A stretch of DNA of 64,000 nucleotides from JBAYNW01 sp041678605 (lineage in GTDB: Bacteria > Cyanobacteriota > Vampirovibrionia > Gastranaerophilales > Gastranaerophilaceae). A program made the translations under genes and the position numbers. The notes under the pieces were generated by a model that saw nothing but the letters and a program-made list of their open reading frames with translations, was not told the DNA's origin and ran no database searches. Shown here one piece after another: positions 1-7,704 of this stretch. Each line of letters starts with the position of its first letter. The stretch's first letter is position 1. The stretch spans positions 13,467 to 77,466 of the forward strand of contig JBAYNW010000005.1 of NCBI GenBank assembly GCA_041678605.1, given 5' to 3'.

Positions 1-92
1 CTTGATTTTACTTCGAAAAAAATAAAAATCAACCTACTTTTTCTGTAGAAAAAGTAGGCAAAAAAGACTTTAGGAATATTAGTCTTTCGCAT

Positions 93-209
93 CGAGTTGC
101 AATCAATATACGTCATCCTGAACTTGTTTCAGGATCGCAAAAGCGAACGACCATGCGATGCTGAAATAAATTCAGCATGACGTGAAGGTTATAGGTTGAT
201 TGCAACTCG
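93..209. repeat. Nested palindromic intergenic element
   Basis: A 14-bp perfect inverted repeat (93-106 with 196-209) encloses two head-to-head copies of a short hairpin unit, the first around 111-133 and the second around 160-182. The unit begins CGTCATSCTGAA and folds on TTCAG. Related single units lie at 15664-15703 and 21794-21833. The rest of the gene-free stretch 1-398 holds a 12-bp perfect hairpin at 33-58 and two C/G-run hairpins near 281-327; I see no gene there. Confidence 0.75.
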
Positions 210-398
210 GTACCACTAAAGTAAAACAGACTGATGTGTAAGGGTTTTGCAAAAATTACGATTAGGCATCGCGTTTTGTCCCCTCCTTGAGGGGGGACCG
301 AAATCTTTGATTTCGAGGGGGGGATAGAAAATGTTTATTTGCGTTACTTTAGCTTATTTATGCCTAAAGTTTTTATTTATTCATGCTAATATGGAAAA

Positions 399-755
399 AT
401 GGACGAAATAAATTTGAGAAATTACGCATATTTGGGTGATGCCGTTTGGGAACTTTTTGTGAGGGAAATAACAATTTTGAGGACCCAAAATGCTAATGAG
501 TTGCACAAAATTACGACGGAGAAAGTTAATGCAAAGTTTCAGTGTGGCCTTTTGATGCAAATTCAGGGTGTTTTAACGGTTGATGAGCTTGAGATGGTTC
601 GAAGAAGCCGGAATTTGCCGGTTCCGATTGCGAGAAAATCCAATCAGGCTGATTATCGGATGGCAACGGCGTTTGAGGCATTAATTGGTTGGTGGTATAA
701 AAACGATAAAAACCGGTTAGAGGAAATTGAGGAAATTTTAACAAAATTTTTATAG
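399..755 (+). CDS. mrnC: Mini-ribonuclease 3 (Mini-III)
   Basis: This is a 118-residue protein consisting only of an RNase III catalytic domain, the usual length for Mini-III. It has the family signature AYLGDAVWELFVR near residues 9-21 and a C-terminal ATAFEALIGWWY helix carrying the second acidic cluster; there is no dsRNA-binding domain. Known members mature 23S rRNA ends. The ATG at 399 has no Shine-Dalgarno sequence, but a -10-like TAATAT lies 6 nt upstream (387-392), which suggests a leaderless message. The closely spaced upstream ATG at 391 is out of frame. Confidence 0.9.
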   Translation: MDEINLRNYAYLGDAVWELFVREITILRTQNANELHKITTEKVNAKFQCGLLMQIQGVLTVDELEMVRRSRNLPVPIARKSNQADYRMATAFEALIGWWYKNDKNRLEEIEEILTKFL

Positions 756-837
756 AAAGTATTTACAAAAAAAAATTAGCGAGTATAATTAATGGTACGT
801 CTGGTTTTTGAACCCTTTTGAAACCTGAATTAACAAG

Positions 838-914
838 AAACGTGGGGGATTGGCTCAGCTGCCCCAGAACAACCTTCGGTTGTTCGAAGTAGAATTTAAA
901 AGCTCTACCAGCTG
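838..914 (+). repeat. Truncated tRNA-Ala copy, hairpin and inverted D-arm
   Basis: Positions 838-861 repeat 24 nt of the real tRNA-Ala locus (934-957) exactly and stop inside the D-loop. A short C-run and an 8-bp hairpin (867-885) follow. Then 902-914 is the exact reverse complement of the tRNA D-arm (952-964). The inverted D-arm ends 25 nt before tRNA position 1. The same layout precedes tRNA-Val near 54.8 kb. Confidence 0.85.
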
Positions 915-939
915 GCCTGAAAACAGAATTTGAAAACGT

Positions 940-1015
940 GGGGGATTGGCTCAGCTGGTAGAGCATCTGCTTTGCACGCAGAGGGTCAGGAGTTCGAATC
1001 TCCTATCCTCCACCA
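940..1015 (+). tRNA. tRNA-Ala (anticodon TGC)
   Basis: A 76-nt cloverleaf. The acceptor stem GGGGGAT pairs with ATCCTCC and contains the G3:U70 wobble pair that is the alanine identity element. The anticodon loop is TTTGCAC (anticodon TGC), the T-arm contains GTTCGAATC, and CCA is encoded. A partial 5' copy and an inverted D-arm fragment lie immediately upstream. Confidence 0.97.
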
Positions 1016-1176
1016 ACAAAACAACCGATAACTTTTGTTATTGGTTGTTTTGTTATGAAGCAAGAGAGGTGAGAACTCCTCACAAAACTTTGTTTTGTAT
1101 AATCAATAAACATAAACCTTCCAAGCCAATGAACGAATTATGCAGTTTGAATTAACTCTCTTAAAATGATAATCTG

Positions 1177-1548
1177 TTAAATGTTGCCCTTATTTTTTTG
1201 AGGTAACAACGTAGTTATTGCATTTAATCCCAAAATAAGACTACCTAAAAAACCTACCCCTGCCCACAATAAAGCATTTTTACCCAAATGTTCCCAAGCA
1301 ACTTTTCCTGCTTTATTTTTTTCTAAAATTTTATTTAAGACTTCACCAGAACCTTTACCTTCTTTGATAAATTTATCTGCCTTACTTTCAAGTTTTGCTA
1401 AGCGTTCGGGACTATGAATGGTGGATATTTGAGAGGCTATATTATAGCCAGTATAAGTTGCTCCGATGCCTAATCCAACCATTGCCGAAAAAGGAATAGC
1501 ACCCATCGGCTTGTGTATGATACTGTCTTGATTTGAAATTTCACTCAT
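1177..1548 (-). CDS. Hypothetical two-helix membrane protein
   Basis: A 123-residue protein I do not recognise. Two hydrophobic segments (about residues 18-40 and 92-115) flank a charged, lysine-rich middle region, suggesting a small membrane protein. A GAAGGTT Shine-Dalgarno-like sequence precedes the ATG. It resembles in style the other small membrane hypotheticals in this window (49352-50143, 55162-56106, 58452-58943), which look lineage-specific. Confidence 0.6.
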   Translation of the reverse strand: MSEISNQDSIIHKPMGAIPFSAMVGLGIGATYTGYNIASQISTIHSPERLAKLESKADKFIKEGKGSGEVLNKILEKNKAGKVAWEHLGKNALLWAGVGFLGSLILGLNAITTLLPQKNKGNI

Positions 1549-1765
1549 AAAACTAACCTTCTAACCTTTAGAAAATTTAACCTATATATATTAAAACAAT
1601 TCTAGTGTAAAAATTGCTTATTTTATAGCATTGTTAAGCAATAATTTAACATAATGCTATTTTTTATGTTAATTACGGCTAAAACCTTTTCCACCAATTC
1701 TTAGATTGCTTCGCTTCGCTCGCAATGACATATAAAAATCAATATTTAAGGTCGGAAATGATTCC

Positions 1766-1823
1766 GTAGGTTGGGGTTTCTACCCCAACAAAATATTAAT
1801 GTTGGGCTGAAAGCCCAACCTAC
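1766..1823. repeat. Nested palindrome, GTAGGTTGGG type
   Basis: GTAGGTTGGG at 1766-1775 pairs with CCCAACCTAC at 1814-1823. Each arm also forms its own small hairpin (1770-1789 and 1801-1819). This is the same nested-hairpin design as the 93-209 element but with another sequence. A fragment of the ATTGCTTCG/CGCAATGAC repeat family lies nearby at about 1706-1731. The gap from 1549 to about 1890 otherwise shows no gene. Confidence 0.7.
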
Positions 1824-1894
1824 AAATATTGACTTCAGCTCAAACTATGTGAGAATTTACAATTTACTTGCTTTTACAGAGTTCGGATGGTTAA

Positions 1895-2137
1895 ATATTT
1901 TGTATCAAATTACAAAAACTAAAATCAGGCTATTATCCAATAATATTATACATTTTTAAGCTTTTTATTAATTTTGATTTAGAATTAATTAATGAAGAAG
2001 AACAAAGAAAAATTGCTAAAGCTTTTTTACCATTAGTTGAAGATTATTTTAAAGATGAACAACATGTAAAAGAATTTGGAAGAATGGAAAACTCAAGGAA
2101 ATCATCTAAAATATTTAAAATCTTAAAGGAATTTTAG
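1895..2137 (+). pseudogene. Probable 3' remnant of an unknown gene
   Basis: An open stretch without a convincing start codon encodes a hydrophilic tail (ELINEEEQRKIAKAFLPLV) rich in Glu and Lys and ending at TAG 2135-2137. A second frame near 2090-2126 also gives a plausible ending, so a frameshift is possible. The 3' end overlaps the convergent DUF2971 gene by 23 bp. The codon pattern looks coding but nothing is recognisable, so I treat it as a decayed 3' fragment. Confidence 0.3.
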
Positions 2138-3038
2138 ATATTTTAATTTCTGTGTCTAGATAATCATTTAAGTTTAATAATTTTTGCAAACCTGAAGCTG
2201 CAATGGATTGTTTTTGAGAAGGATATATTGTTACAGAACAAACATTTTTAGTTTCAAATTCAAGTTCAATATATGGGATGAAAATGCCATTTTGTTCTCT
2301 AAATAAAAAGTTGTTCTTATCCGCATTTGTGTTGTAAGCTATAATTATTCGAAATTCATTTTCATTTGTAAATGCTGGATGCTTAAAGTATAAAGTGAAT
2401 ATTTGTATAGTTCTCATAAATCCTTTACAAAAACTTAGTTTTGTACTTTTTACTTTTGTTTTGTCATAATATTTTTTATAGTCTTTTAATGCTTTAAGTA
2501 TAAGGCTTTTTTGAATATGAATATCATAAATTACATGTCCTCCAGCAAAAGTATGTATATATTTATTTTTCTTTAATAAGCTGATACCACTTTCAAATTC
2601 AATATTATAACCCAACATGTCTGAGTTTTTTGTGTAATAATTCCATAAACTTAAATTATCCATATCAAGAGAAAAAGAAGCTATAAAATAACTAAAATTA
2701 TTTACTTTTAAGGTTGACCCATACCTATAACTTTCGTCTTCACAACAAAATAACTTAGCATCATCAGAAATAATATTATAAAATGAACTTTCCCCATCTG
2801 ACTTTTTTAACATAGCAATACAATCCAATAATAGTTCGTATGTATATTTAACTTCTGAAGCATCATTTAGATAATCAATATGGGTAAACCGCAATTTTTT
2901 AGTTTCTAATATTTTAATACAAGCTTTGGGAGATGTATAATGGTATATAGGTAGTTCATAATCGGGCATTATTTTATAAATAGCCATTATATGCTTATCA
3001 AATAATTCATTATTTATTTTTTGAGTAGATTTTTGCAT
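2115..3038 (-). CDS. DUF2971 domain protein
   Basis: A 307-residue soluble protein matching the DUF2971 pattern. It has YHYTS near residue 32, LRFTHIDYLNDASE around 50-63, SFSLDMDNLSLWNYY around 121-136, HPAFTNENEFRIII around 219-232 and a basic C-terminus ending KIPLRF. The biochemical role of the family is not established; members are frequent in accessory and defence-associated regions. The gene is noticeably more AT-rich than its housekeeping neighbours. AGGATTCTAG precedes the ATG. Confidence 0.8.
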   Translation of the reverse strand: MQKSTQKINNELFDKHIMAIYKIMPDYELPIYHYTSPKACIKILETKKLRFTHIDYLNDASEVKYTYELLLDCIAMLKKSDGESSFYNIISDDAKLFCCEDESYRYGSTLKVNNFSYFIASFSLDMDNLSLWNYYTKNSDMLGYNIEFESGISLLKKNKYIHTFAGGHVIYDIHIQKSLILKALKDYKKYYDKTKVKSTKLSFCKGFMRTIQIFTLYFKHPAFTNENEFRIIIAYNTNADKNNFLFREQNGIFIPYIELEFETKNVCSVTIYPSQKQSIAASGLQKLLNLNDYLDTEIKISKIPLRF

Positions 3039-3240
3039 CTAGAATCCTAATCATACTTACTTTTTATTTTTCATTTTTAATGATATGTCAAAAACAACAA
3101 AAAATACTTTATTATTAATGTCAATATACATATTTTTACATCTAGTAAAAGTTCGGATGTTATCTTGAAACCTCCAAAACAAAACGCTCATATCATTAAG
3201 TGCAGCTTGATGAATTGATGGGCTAAAGCCCATCCTGCCA

Positions 3241-3714
3241 CTAATTCTTACTTAGGTTTAGTAAATCATTACTCGATTTTTGTTTGGTTAAACCCCGCTC
3301 TGAAGCAAATTTTTCAATCATTGGGGTGAAAAATTGGTCGCAAAATTGCCTCACCTCTTCAGTGGTAGCCCTAACAAGGTTTTTGGGTAAACCTAATGCT
3401 TGACCCATTTGCTCGGTTATAGTGTCAGGATCATCAGTTACAACGGTTTTTACAAAATACTTATTGCTTATAACCTCAGCAATGTTTTTTTCATGCTCAA
3501 GTGAATCACCTATGTATTTGCTAATAGAACCATTAGGAACACAAGTTGTTGTTGTAAGCCTTCCACCTAATTTTTTTACTGTATCTAATAATTTGTCCCT
3601 AAAATTAATATGGGATTCATAACGCAACTCAAAGTTAGGAATTTGTATGCAACCTGTTCCAAAACTTTGTTGATTTATTCTTGTGTTAGAAATTGATGAA
3701 ACCGAATTTAACAT
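3241..3714 (-). CDS. Hypothetical protein with N-terminal SFG peptide
   Basis: A 157-residue protein of unknown function. The N-terminus is Ser/Asn-rich and carries QQSFGTG at about residues 15-21. Similar peptides open the unrelated proteins at 58452-58943 (ASFGEG) and 63282-63833 (PAFGMK). The rest looks like a small alpha/beta fold with no recognised catalytic motif. The gene is flanked by repeats, including a GGGCTAAAGCCC hairpin near 3219. Confidence 0.6.
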   Translation of the reverse strand: MLNSVSSISNTRINQQSFGTGCIQIPNFELRYESHINFRDKLLDTVKKLGGRLTTTTCVPNGSISKYIGDSLEHEKNIAEVISNKYFVKTVVTDDPDTITEQMGQALGLPKNLVRATTEEVRQFCDQFFTPMIEKFASERGLTKQKSSNDLLNLSKN

Positions 3715-3890
3715 AATTCTTTCTTTCTTGTAGTAATTATAAAACTTCTAAAAATAAAACTTGCTCCCTCCCCCTATTTTTATTACAAAATTGTTACACT
3801 AAGCAAAAAACACACCTATTGACGGAGCAAATAAATTTTCAGGCAATTTTTTTGCAAAAATATACTTTATATATTAATAAAGGGTATTTT

Positions 3891-4832
3891 ATGGTTGAGA
3901 TAAAAGAGATAGGAAATAATAATTATTACACCGGCGGTTTGAATGTTCAGAATGCCGCTCCGCTCAAGCAGGGAAAAGACACCACAAGCAAGCCTTTACC
4001 TGATTTTGAGATTGGCAAAAAATTTACAACAAGGGTGGCAGAACAGGATGCAACCCGATTTGAACATAACTATGTGCAGTTTTCTAATCCTCCAAAATGC
4101 AATCTAAAGGCTTTGCAATTAAAAAATAATCCTTACAAGCTTGAAATTATTTTAAAATATATGGACGCTGTTCCCCAAAAATGGGGAGAGAATGTCCCCG
4201 GTGTTATCTCGAAAGTGGAAGCAAAAGAAAAGGCGATTGCTTTGACATTTGATGCCTGCAGCGGCAAGGGCGGATATGATGAGAAATTAATAAATTTCTT
4301 GATTAAAAATAAAATACCTGCTACTTTGTTTTTGAATTCGCACTGGATAGACAAAAACCCTGAAATTGCAAAGAAACTCGCACAAAATCCCCTTTTTGAG
4401 ATTGAAAACCATGGCACGGGCCATAAGCCGTTGAGTGTAAACGGCAAGTCAGCGCACGAGATTCAAGGCACACAAAATGTCGCTGAAGCTTATGACGAGA
4501 TAGAAAATAATGCTAAAAAGATAGAAAAATTAACGGGTCACAGGCCAAAGTTTTTCCGTCCGGGAACAGCATTTTGTGATGAAGTCGGGGTTAAAATTGC
4601 GGAAGATTTGGGCCAAAAAATTGCAGGGTTCAGCCTTTTGGGAGATGCGGGAGCAACTTACTCCAAATCTCAAATAGAACAAAAGCTTTCAAAAGCAAAA
4701 TCAGGAGATATAGCTATTTTTCACATGAACAAACCTCAGGGTGACACCGCAGAGGCGTTGATTGAATATTTGCCTGAACTCAAGAAACAGGGTTTTAAAT
4801 TTGTAAGACTTGATCAGGTTCAAACACAATAA
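3891..4832 (+). CDS. Polysaccharide deacetylase (NodB domain)
   Basis: A 313-residue protein with a variable N-terminal region of about 100 residues followed by a NodB domain. Motif 1 is LTFDACSGKGG, the DxC variant in place of DD. Motif 2 is HGTGH (metal-binding HxxxH), motif 3 FRPGTAFCD, and a late motif IFHMN. Known relatives deacetylate N-acetylated cell-wall or exopolysaccharides with a divalent metal. No clear signal peptide is present. The start at 3891 is chosen because AAAGGG lies 5-10 nt upstream; an in-frame start at 3819 is possible but unsupported. The upstream region shares a promoter-like block with the gene at 52127. Confidence 0.85.
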   Translation: MVEIKEIGNNNYYTGGLNVQNAAPLKQGKDTTSKPLPDFEIGKKFTTRVAEQDATRFEHNYVQFSNPPKCNLKALQLKNNPYKLEIILKYMDAVPQKWGENVPGVISKVEAKEKAIALTFDACSGKGGYDEKLINFLIKNKIPATLFLNSHWIDKNPEIAKKLAQNPLFEIENHGTGHKPLSVNGKSAHEIQGTQNVAEAYDEIENNAKKIEKLTGHRPKFFRPGTAFCDEVGVKIAEDLGQKIAGFSLLGDAGATYSKSQIEQKLSKAKSGDIAIFHMNKPQGDTAEALIEYLPELKKQGFKFVRLDQVQTQ

Positions 4833-4844
4833 CCGGCGGATATT

Positions 4845-5429
4845 TTACAAAAGCCCTTTAGTAGAAGGGATTATATCCTTTTTGTCCTCATCAATGGAGC
4901 AAGCGATGCTCAAGGCTCTTGCAAACGATTTAAAGACAGCTTCTATTATGTGGTGAGGATCTGTGCCGTCAAGCATTTTTATATGGATTGTGGACAGGCT
5001 GGACTGTGCAAAGCTGTTGAAAAAGTGCGGGAGTAAAATCGTTTCAAAATCCGATGTCTTTTCGTCCTTCATCTCAATGTCAGTCTTCGAAAATGCTCTT
5101 CCGCTTAAATCAACTACCGCAAGCGAAAGTGCCTCATCCATAGGTAGAATGAAGCTTCCGTAACGGTTTATCCCTTTTTTGTCACCCAAAGCTGCCTTAA
5201 AAGCTTCACCAAGGGTTAATGCAACGTCTTCGATTACGTGATGGTTGTCTTTGTCGTGGGATTTTACGTCAATTTTTAAGTCAAATCCGCCGTGTGCAGC
5301 GAACTGCTCCAGCATGTGCGTAAAAAATTTTATAGGAGTGCTGATTTCACGCTTGCCTGTTCCGTCAAGATTTAATTCAACCTTAACTTCTGTTTCAAGT
5401 GTTTTTCTTATTTTTTCAGACTTTCGCAT
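4845..5429 (-). CDS. hisB: Imidazoleglycerol-phosphate dehydratase
   Basis: A 194-residue HisB, the standard monofunctional length. The metal-binding repeats HMLEQFAAHGG, DNHHVIEDVALTLGEA and DPHHIIEAVFKSFARAL are intact and the protein ends with PSTKGLL. It catalyses the sixth step of histidine synthesis. The start at 5429 is preferred over 5456 because AAGGAAAGGA lies just upstream. The gene overlaps the end of the hisC-HAD gene by 14 bp, indicating translational coupling in a two-gene operon. Confidence 0.95.
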   Translation of the reverse strand: MRKSEKIRKTLETEVKVELNLDGTGKREISTPIKFFTHMLEQFAAHGGFDLKIDVKSHDKDNHHVIEDVALTLGEAFKAALGDKKGINRYGSFILPMDEALSLAVVDLSGRAFSKTDIEMKDEKTSDFETILLPHFFNSFAQSSLSTIHIKMLDGTDPHHIIEAVFKSFARALSIACSIDEDKKDIIPSTKGLL

Positions 5430-7146
5430 TTTCTTTTTTCCTTTCCTTCCGTTCAAAATTCGCCATAAATTCGGTTAAATCCTCTGTTTTATCCAATACT
5501 ACCATGGCTTTTTTAGATTTCAACAGTTTTTTTAATTCATCTGACTTATCCTGAGGCGGTAAAACCCCAATCCCTATAATATCGGCACTTGCGGCACAAA
5601 TCATATCATCAACCGTATCGCCTAAATAATAAATTTTGTCGGTAATAATTCTTTTTTTGATTATTTTAAGCCCCAGACAGTCAGGTTTTTGGCAATCAAG
5701 TCCGACGTCTTCCATTGTTACTATGGGGTGAAAATACTTCGTAAATCCGTGCTTGTCAAGCGTAAAGTAGGCTTCCGGCTTCAAACGGCCTGTAAATATC
5801 GCCAAATCATAATTTTTCGCCAAATTTTCGAAAAAAGCAGGCTTTACCAGAGGTTCTTCGATGTCTGCAAGCTTCTCGTAATAAGACTGAAAAACCTTAA
5901 CCAGTTTGTCGTAATTAATTTCAAACCCGTATTTTTTCAGTAAAAATTCAGTTAAATCCCAGTCGTTATTGAGGCCGCCCAATTTTTTCGCCGCAGAAAT
6001 TTCGTCAAGGCCGGCTTCTTTGCCTGAAAAATGTTTAAATGTCTTTTGCACTGCAACTCTGTAGGATTTTGAAGCGTCAAACAAAACCCCGTCCATATCG
6101 AAAACGATTGTTGACCTGATTTTTAATGCATCAAGCACCTTTTGAGCGTTCTCCGGTTTTGGAACGGTTATTCTAAGGCAAGTTTCAAGCATTGGCCTTC
6201 CGAAATATTTGACTTTGATTTTGTTTGAAAGTAATTTTTGATAGATAAAGTCGGCTTTTTCGCCAAAATCTACACACAAAAAATTGGTTTTTGACGGATA
6301 TATGTTTTCTGCGAGGTTTTTTAACCCGTCGGTCAGGATTTTTTTTGATTTTTCCATCCGTTTTTTTATATTTTCAAAATATTCAATGTCGTCGAGTGCC
6401 GCAAGTCCGGCCTTTACGGTCAAAGTTGATACATTGTAAGGGCTGAGATATTTTCGCAAATCCTTGATGTTTTGGGGTGCCGAAATTATGTAGCCAAGCC
6501 TTAAACCCGCCAGAGCGAAGTCTTTTGAAAAGGAACGGACAACAAAAAGGTTTTCACGTCCTTTGAGTAAGCTTAAATTTGTGATTCCGGCGTAATTTCC
6601 GTAGGTTTCATCGATTAAAATCGCCTTGTCGCCTGCTTTTTTAATGATTTTTTGAATTACATCCCGCTCAATTACCTCGCCTGTGGGCGAATTTGGCGTG
6701 GTCAGGTGAATTAAATCTGCACTGTCGATATTTTTGATGAACTCTTCTGTCGGGAACTGCCATTTTTGTTTATAAGGAATTTCATTGTAGTTAATCCCGT
6801 TGATTTTCGAGTAAATTTTCGGCATCAGAAAAGACGGAGTGACAGTCAAAACAGTTTGACCGTGTTCCAGAAAAGTACCCAAAATAGAACTTATGGCCTC
6901 GTCCGCTCCCGCTGTTAAGATTATGTTTTCAATATTGACTTTATGAAAATCAGCCAATTTTTGCAATAATTTTCCGTAAAAAGGGTAATATTGAACATCT
7001 GCCGGCTCAACTTGACGCAAAGCTTCAATAACTTTCAGCGAAGGCCCGAAATCGCTTTCGTTGCTGTCCAGCTTTAAGTATCCGTCTTCGTCAAAAAGTC
7101 CGACGGGATATCCTTTTAGTTCCTGAATAGTCTTTTTTGCTTTCAT
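5416..7146 (-). CDS. hisC: HisC-HAD fusion: histidinol-phosphate aminotransferase with phosphatase domain
   Basis: A 576-residue two-domain protein. Residues 1-343 are a class I/II PLP aminotransferase of the HisC type, with SFSKDFALAGLRLGY holding the PLP lysine at about K208. Residues 345-570 are a HAD subfamily IA hydrolase with motif I FDMDGVLFD (349-357), motif II TGR (452-454), KPD at 487 and motif IV GDTVDD (509-514). HisC makes histidinol phosphate and the next pathway step is its dephosphorylation, so I infer the HAD domain is the missing histidinol-phosphatase. hisB follows with an overlap. A TACAAT hexamer lies 6 nt before the ATG. Confidence 0.9.
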   Translation of the reverse strand: MKAKKTIQELKGYPVGLFDEDGYLKLDSNESDFGPSLKVIEALRQVEPADVQYYPFYGKLLQKLADFHKVNIENIILTAGADEAISSILGTFLEHGQTVLTVTPSFLMPKIYSKINGINYNEIPYKQKWQFPTEEFIKNIDSADLIHLTTPNSPTGEVIERDVIQKIIKKAGDKAILIDETYGNYAGITNLSLLKGRENLFVVRSFSKDFALAGLRLGYIISAPQNIKDLRKYLSPYNVSTLTVKAGLAALDDIEYFENIKKRMEKSKKILTDGLKNLAENIYPSKTNFLCVDFGEKADFIYQKLLSNKIKVKYFGRPMLETCLRITVPKPENAQKVLDALKIRSTIVFDMDGVLFDASKSYRVAVQKTFKHFSGKEAGLDEISAAKKLGGLNNDWDLTEFLLKKYGFEINYDKLVKVFQSYYEKLADIEEPLVKPAFFENLAKNYDLAIFTGRLKPEAYFTLDKHGFTKYFHPIVTMEDVGLDCQKPDCLGLKIIKKRIITDKIYYLGDTVDDMICAASADIIGIGVLPPQDKSDELKKLLKSKKAMVVLDKTEDLTEFMANFERKERKKENAKV

Positions 7147-7302
7147 AACCTAATTGTACAATAAAAAACTTGTTTTTTGAGTGTTATTATAATAAAATTC
7201 GTAAATGTGTTAAGATTTTTTTAAAAAGGGGCAATTTTCAGTGCTCATTTGACTTTATTATTATATGGTGTTTCGCATATGGTTGGTATGAAAGGAATTA
7301 TT

Positions 7303-7665
7303 ATGAAAAAAGGTTGTGTTGTTCCTACGGGAAATCCTGATATGAGTTATAGGTTTGGAAGTTACAATTTAAAACAGGGCGGCAAAATAAATACCTATGC
7401 CTCCTTATTTAGTTATGGAATACCCAAAGACACCCCTTTTAAGGATATTTTAGACCTTAGCAATAAAATTGTTTTTAAAAAAGGAAAACATACGATTGGA
7501 GAAGCTATTAAACTGGGTGATGGAGCTTTTGGCTGTTATTTGTGGCCGTCTGAGACCAAAAAAGTGAAAAAGCTTATTGAAAAATTGACTTCAGAAGATT
7601 TGGGCAAGGCCCTTAAAGAAATATTTATGAAAATGGGAATAAAAAATCTGTCAAAAATTAAATGA
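7303..7665 (+). CDS. Hypothetical protein
   Basis: A 120-residue basic protein of unknown function with CVVPTGNPDMSYRFGSYN near its N-terminus and a lysine-rich C-terminal helix. It has no signal peptide or membrane segment. The start at 7303 has AAAGGA 6-7 nt upstream and is preferred over the longer open frame from 7249. It lies alone between divergent hisC and downstream amiC. Confidence 0.55.
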   Translation: MKKGCVVPTGNPDMSYRFGSYNLKQGGKINTYASLFSYGIPKDTPFKDILDLSNKIVFKKGKHTIGEAIKLGDGAFGCYLWPSETKKVKKLIEKLTSEDLGKALKEIFMKMGIKNLSKIK

Positions 7666-7704
7666 TTTGTTTTTTTAAAAAGTAAATAGTGGTAAAATTA
7701 TTTT

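Noticed and set aside
1771..1959. A 62-residue open frame on the plus strand
   Set aside because: Its first third is encoded by the nested palindrome at 1766-1823 and there is no ribosome binding site, so it is probably not a gene.
2115..3714. DUF2971 gene plus its neighbour as a new defence island
   Set aside because: Only one family with a loose defence link is present; no nuclease, restriction or toxin partner lies next to it.
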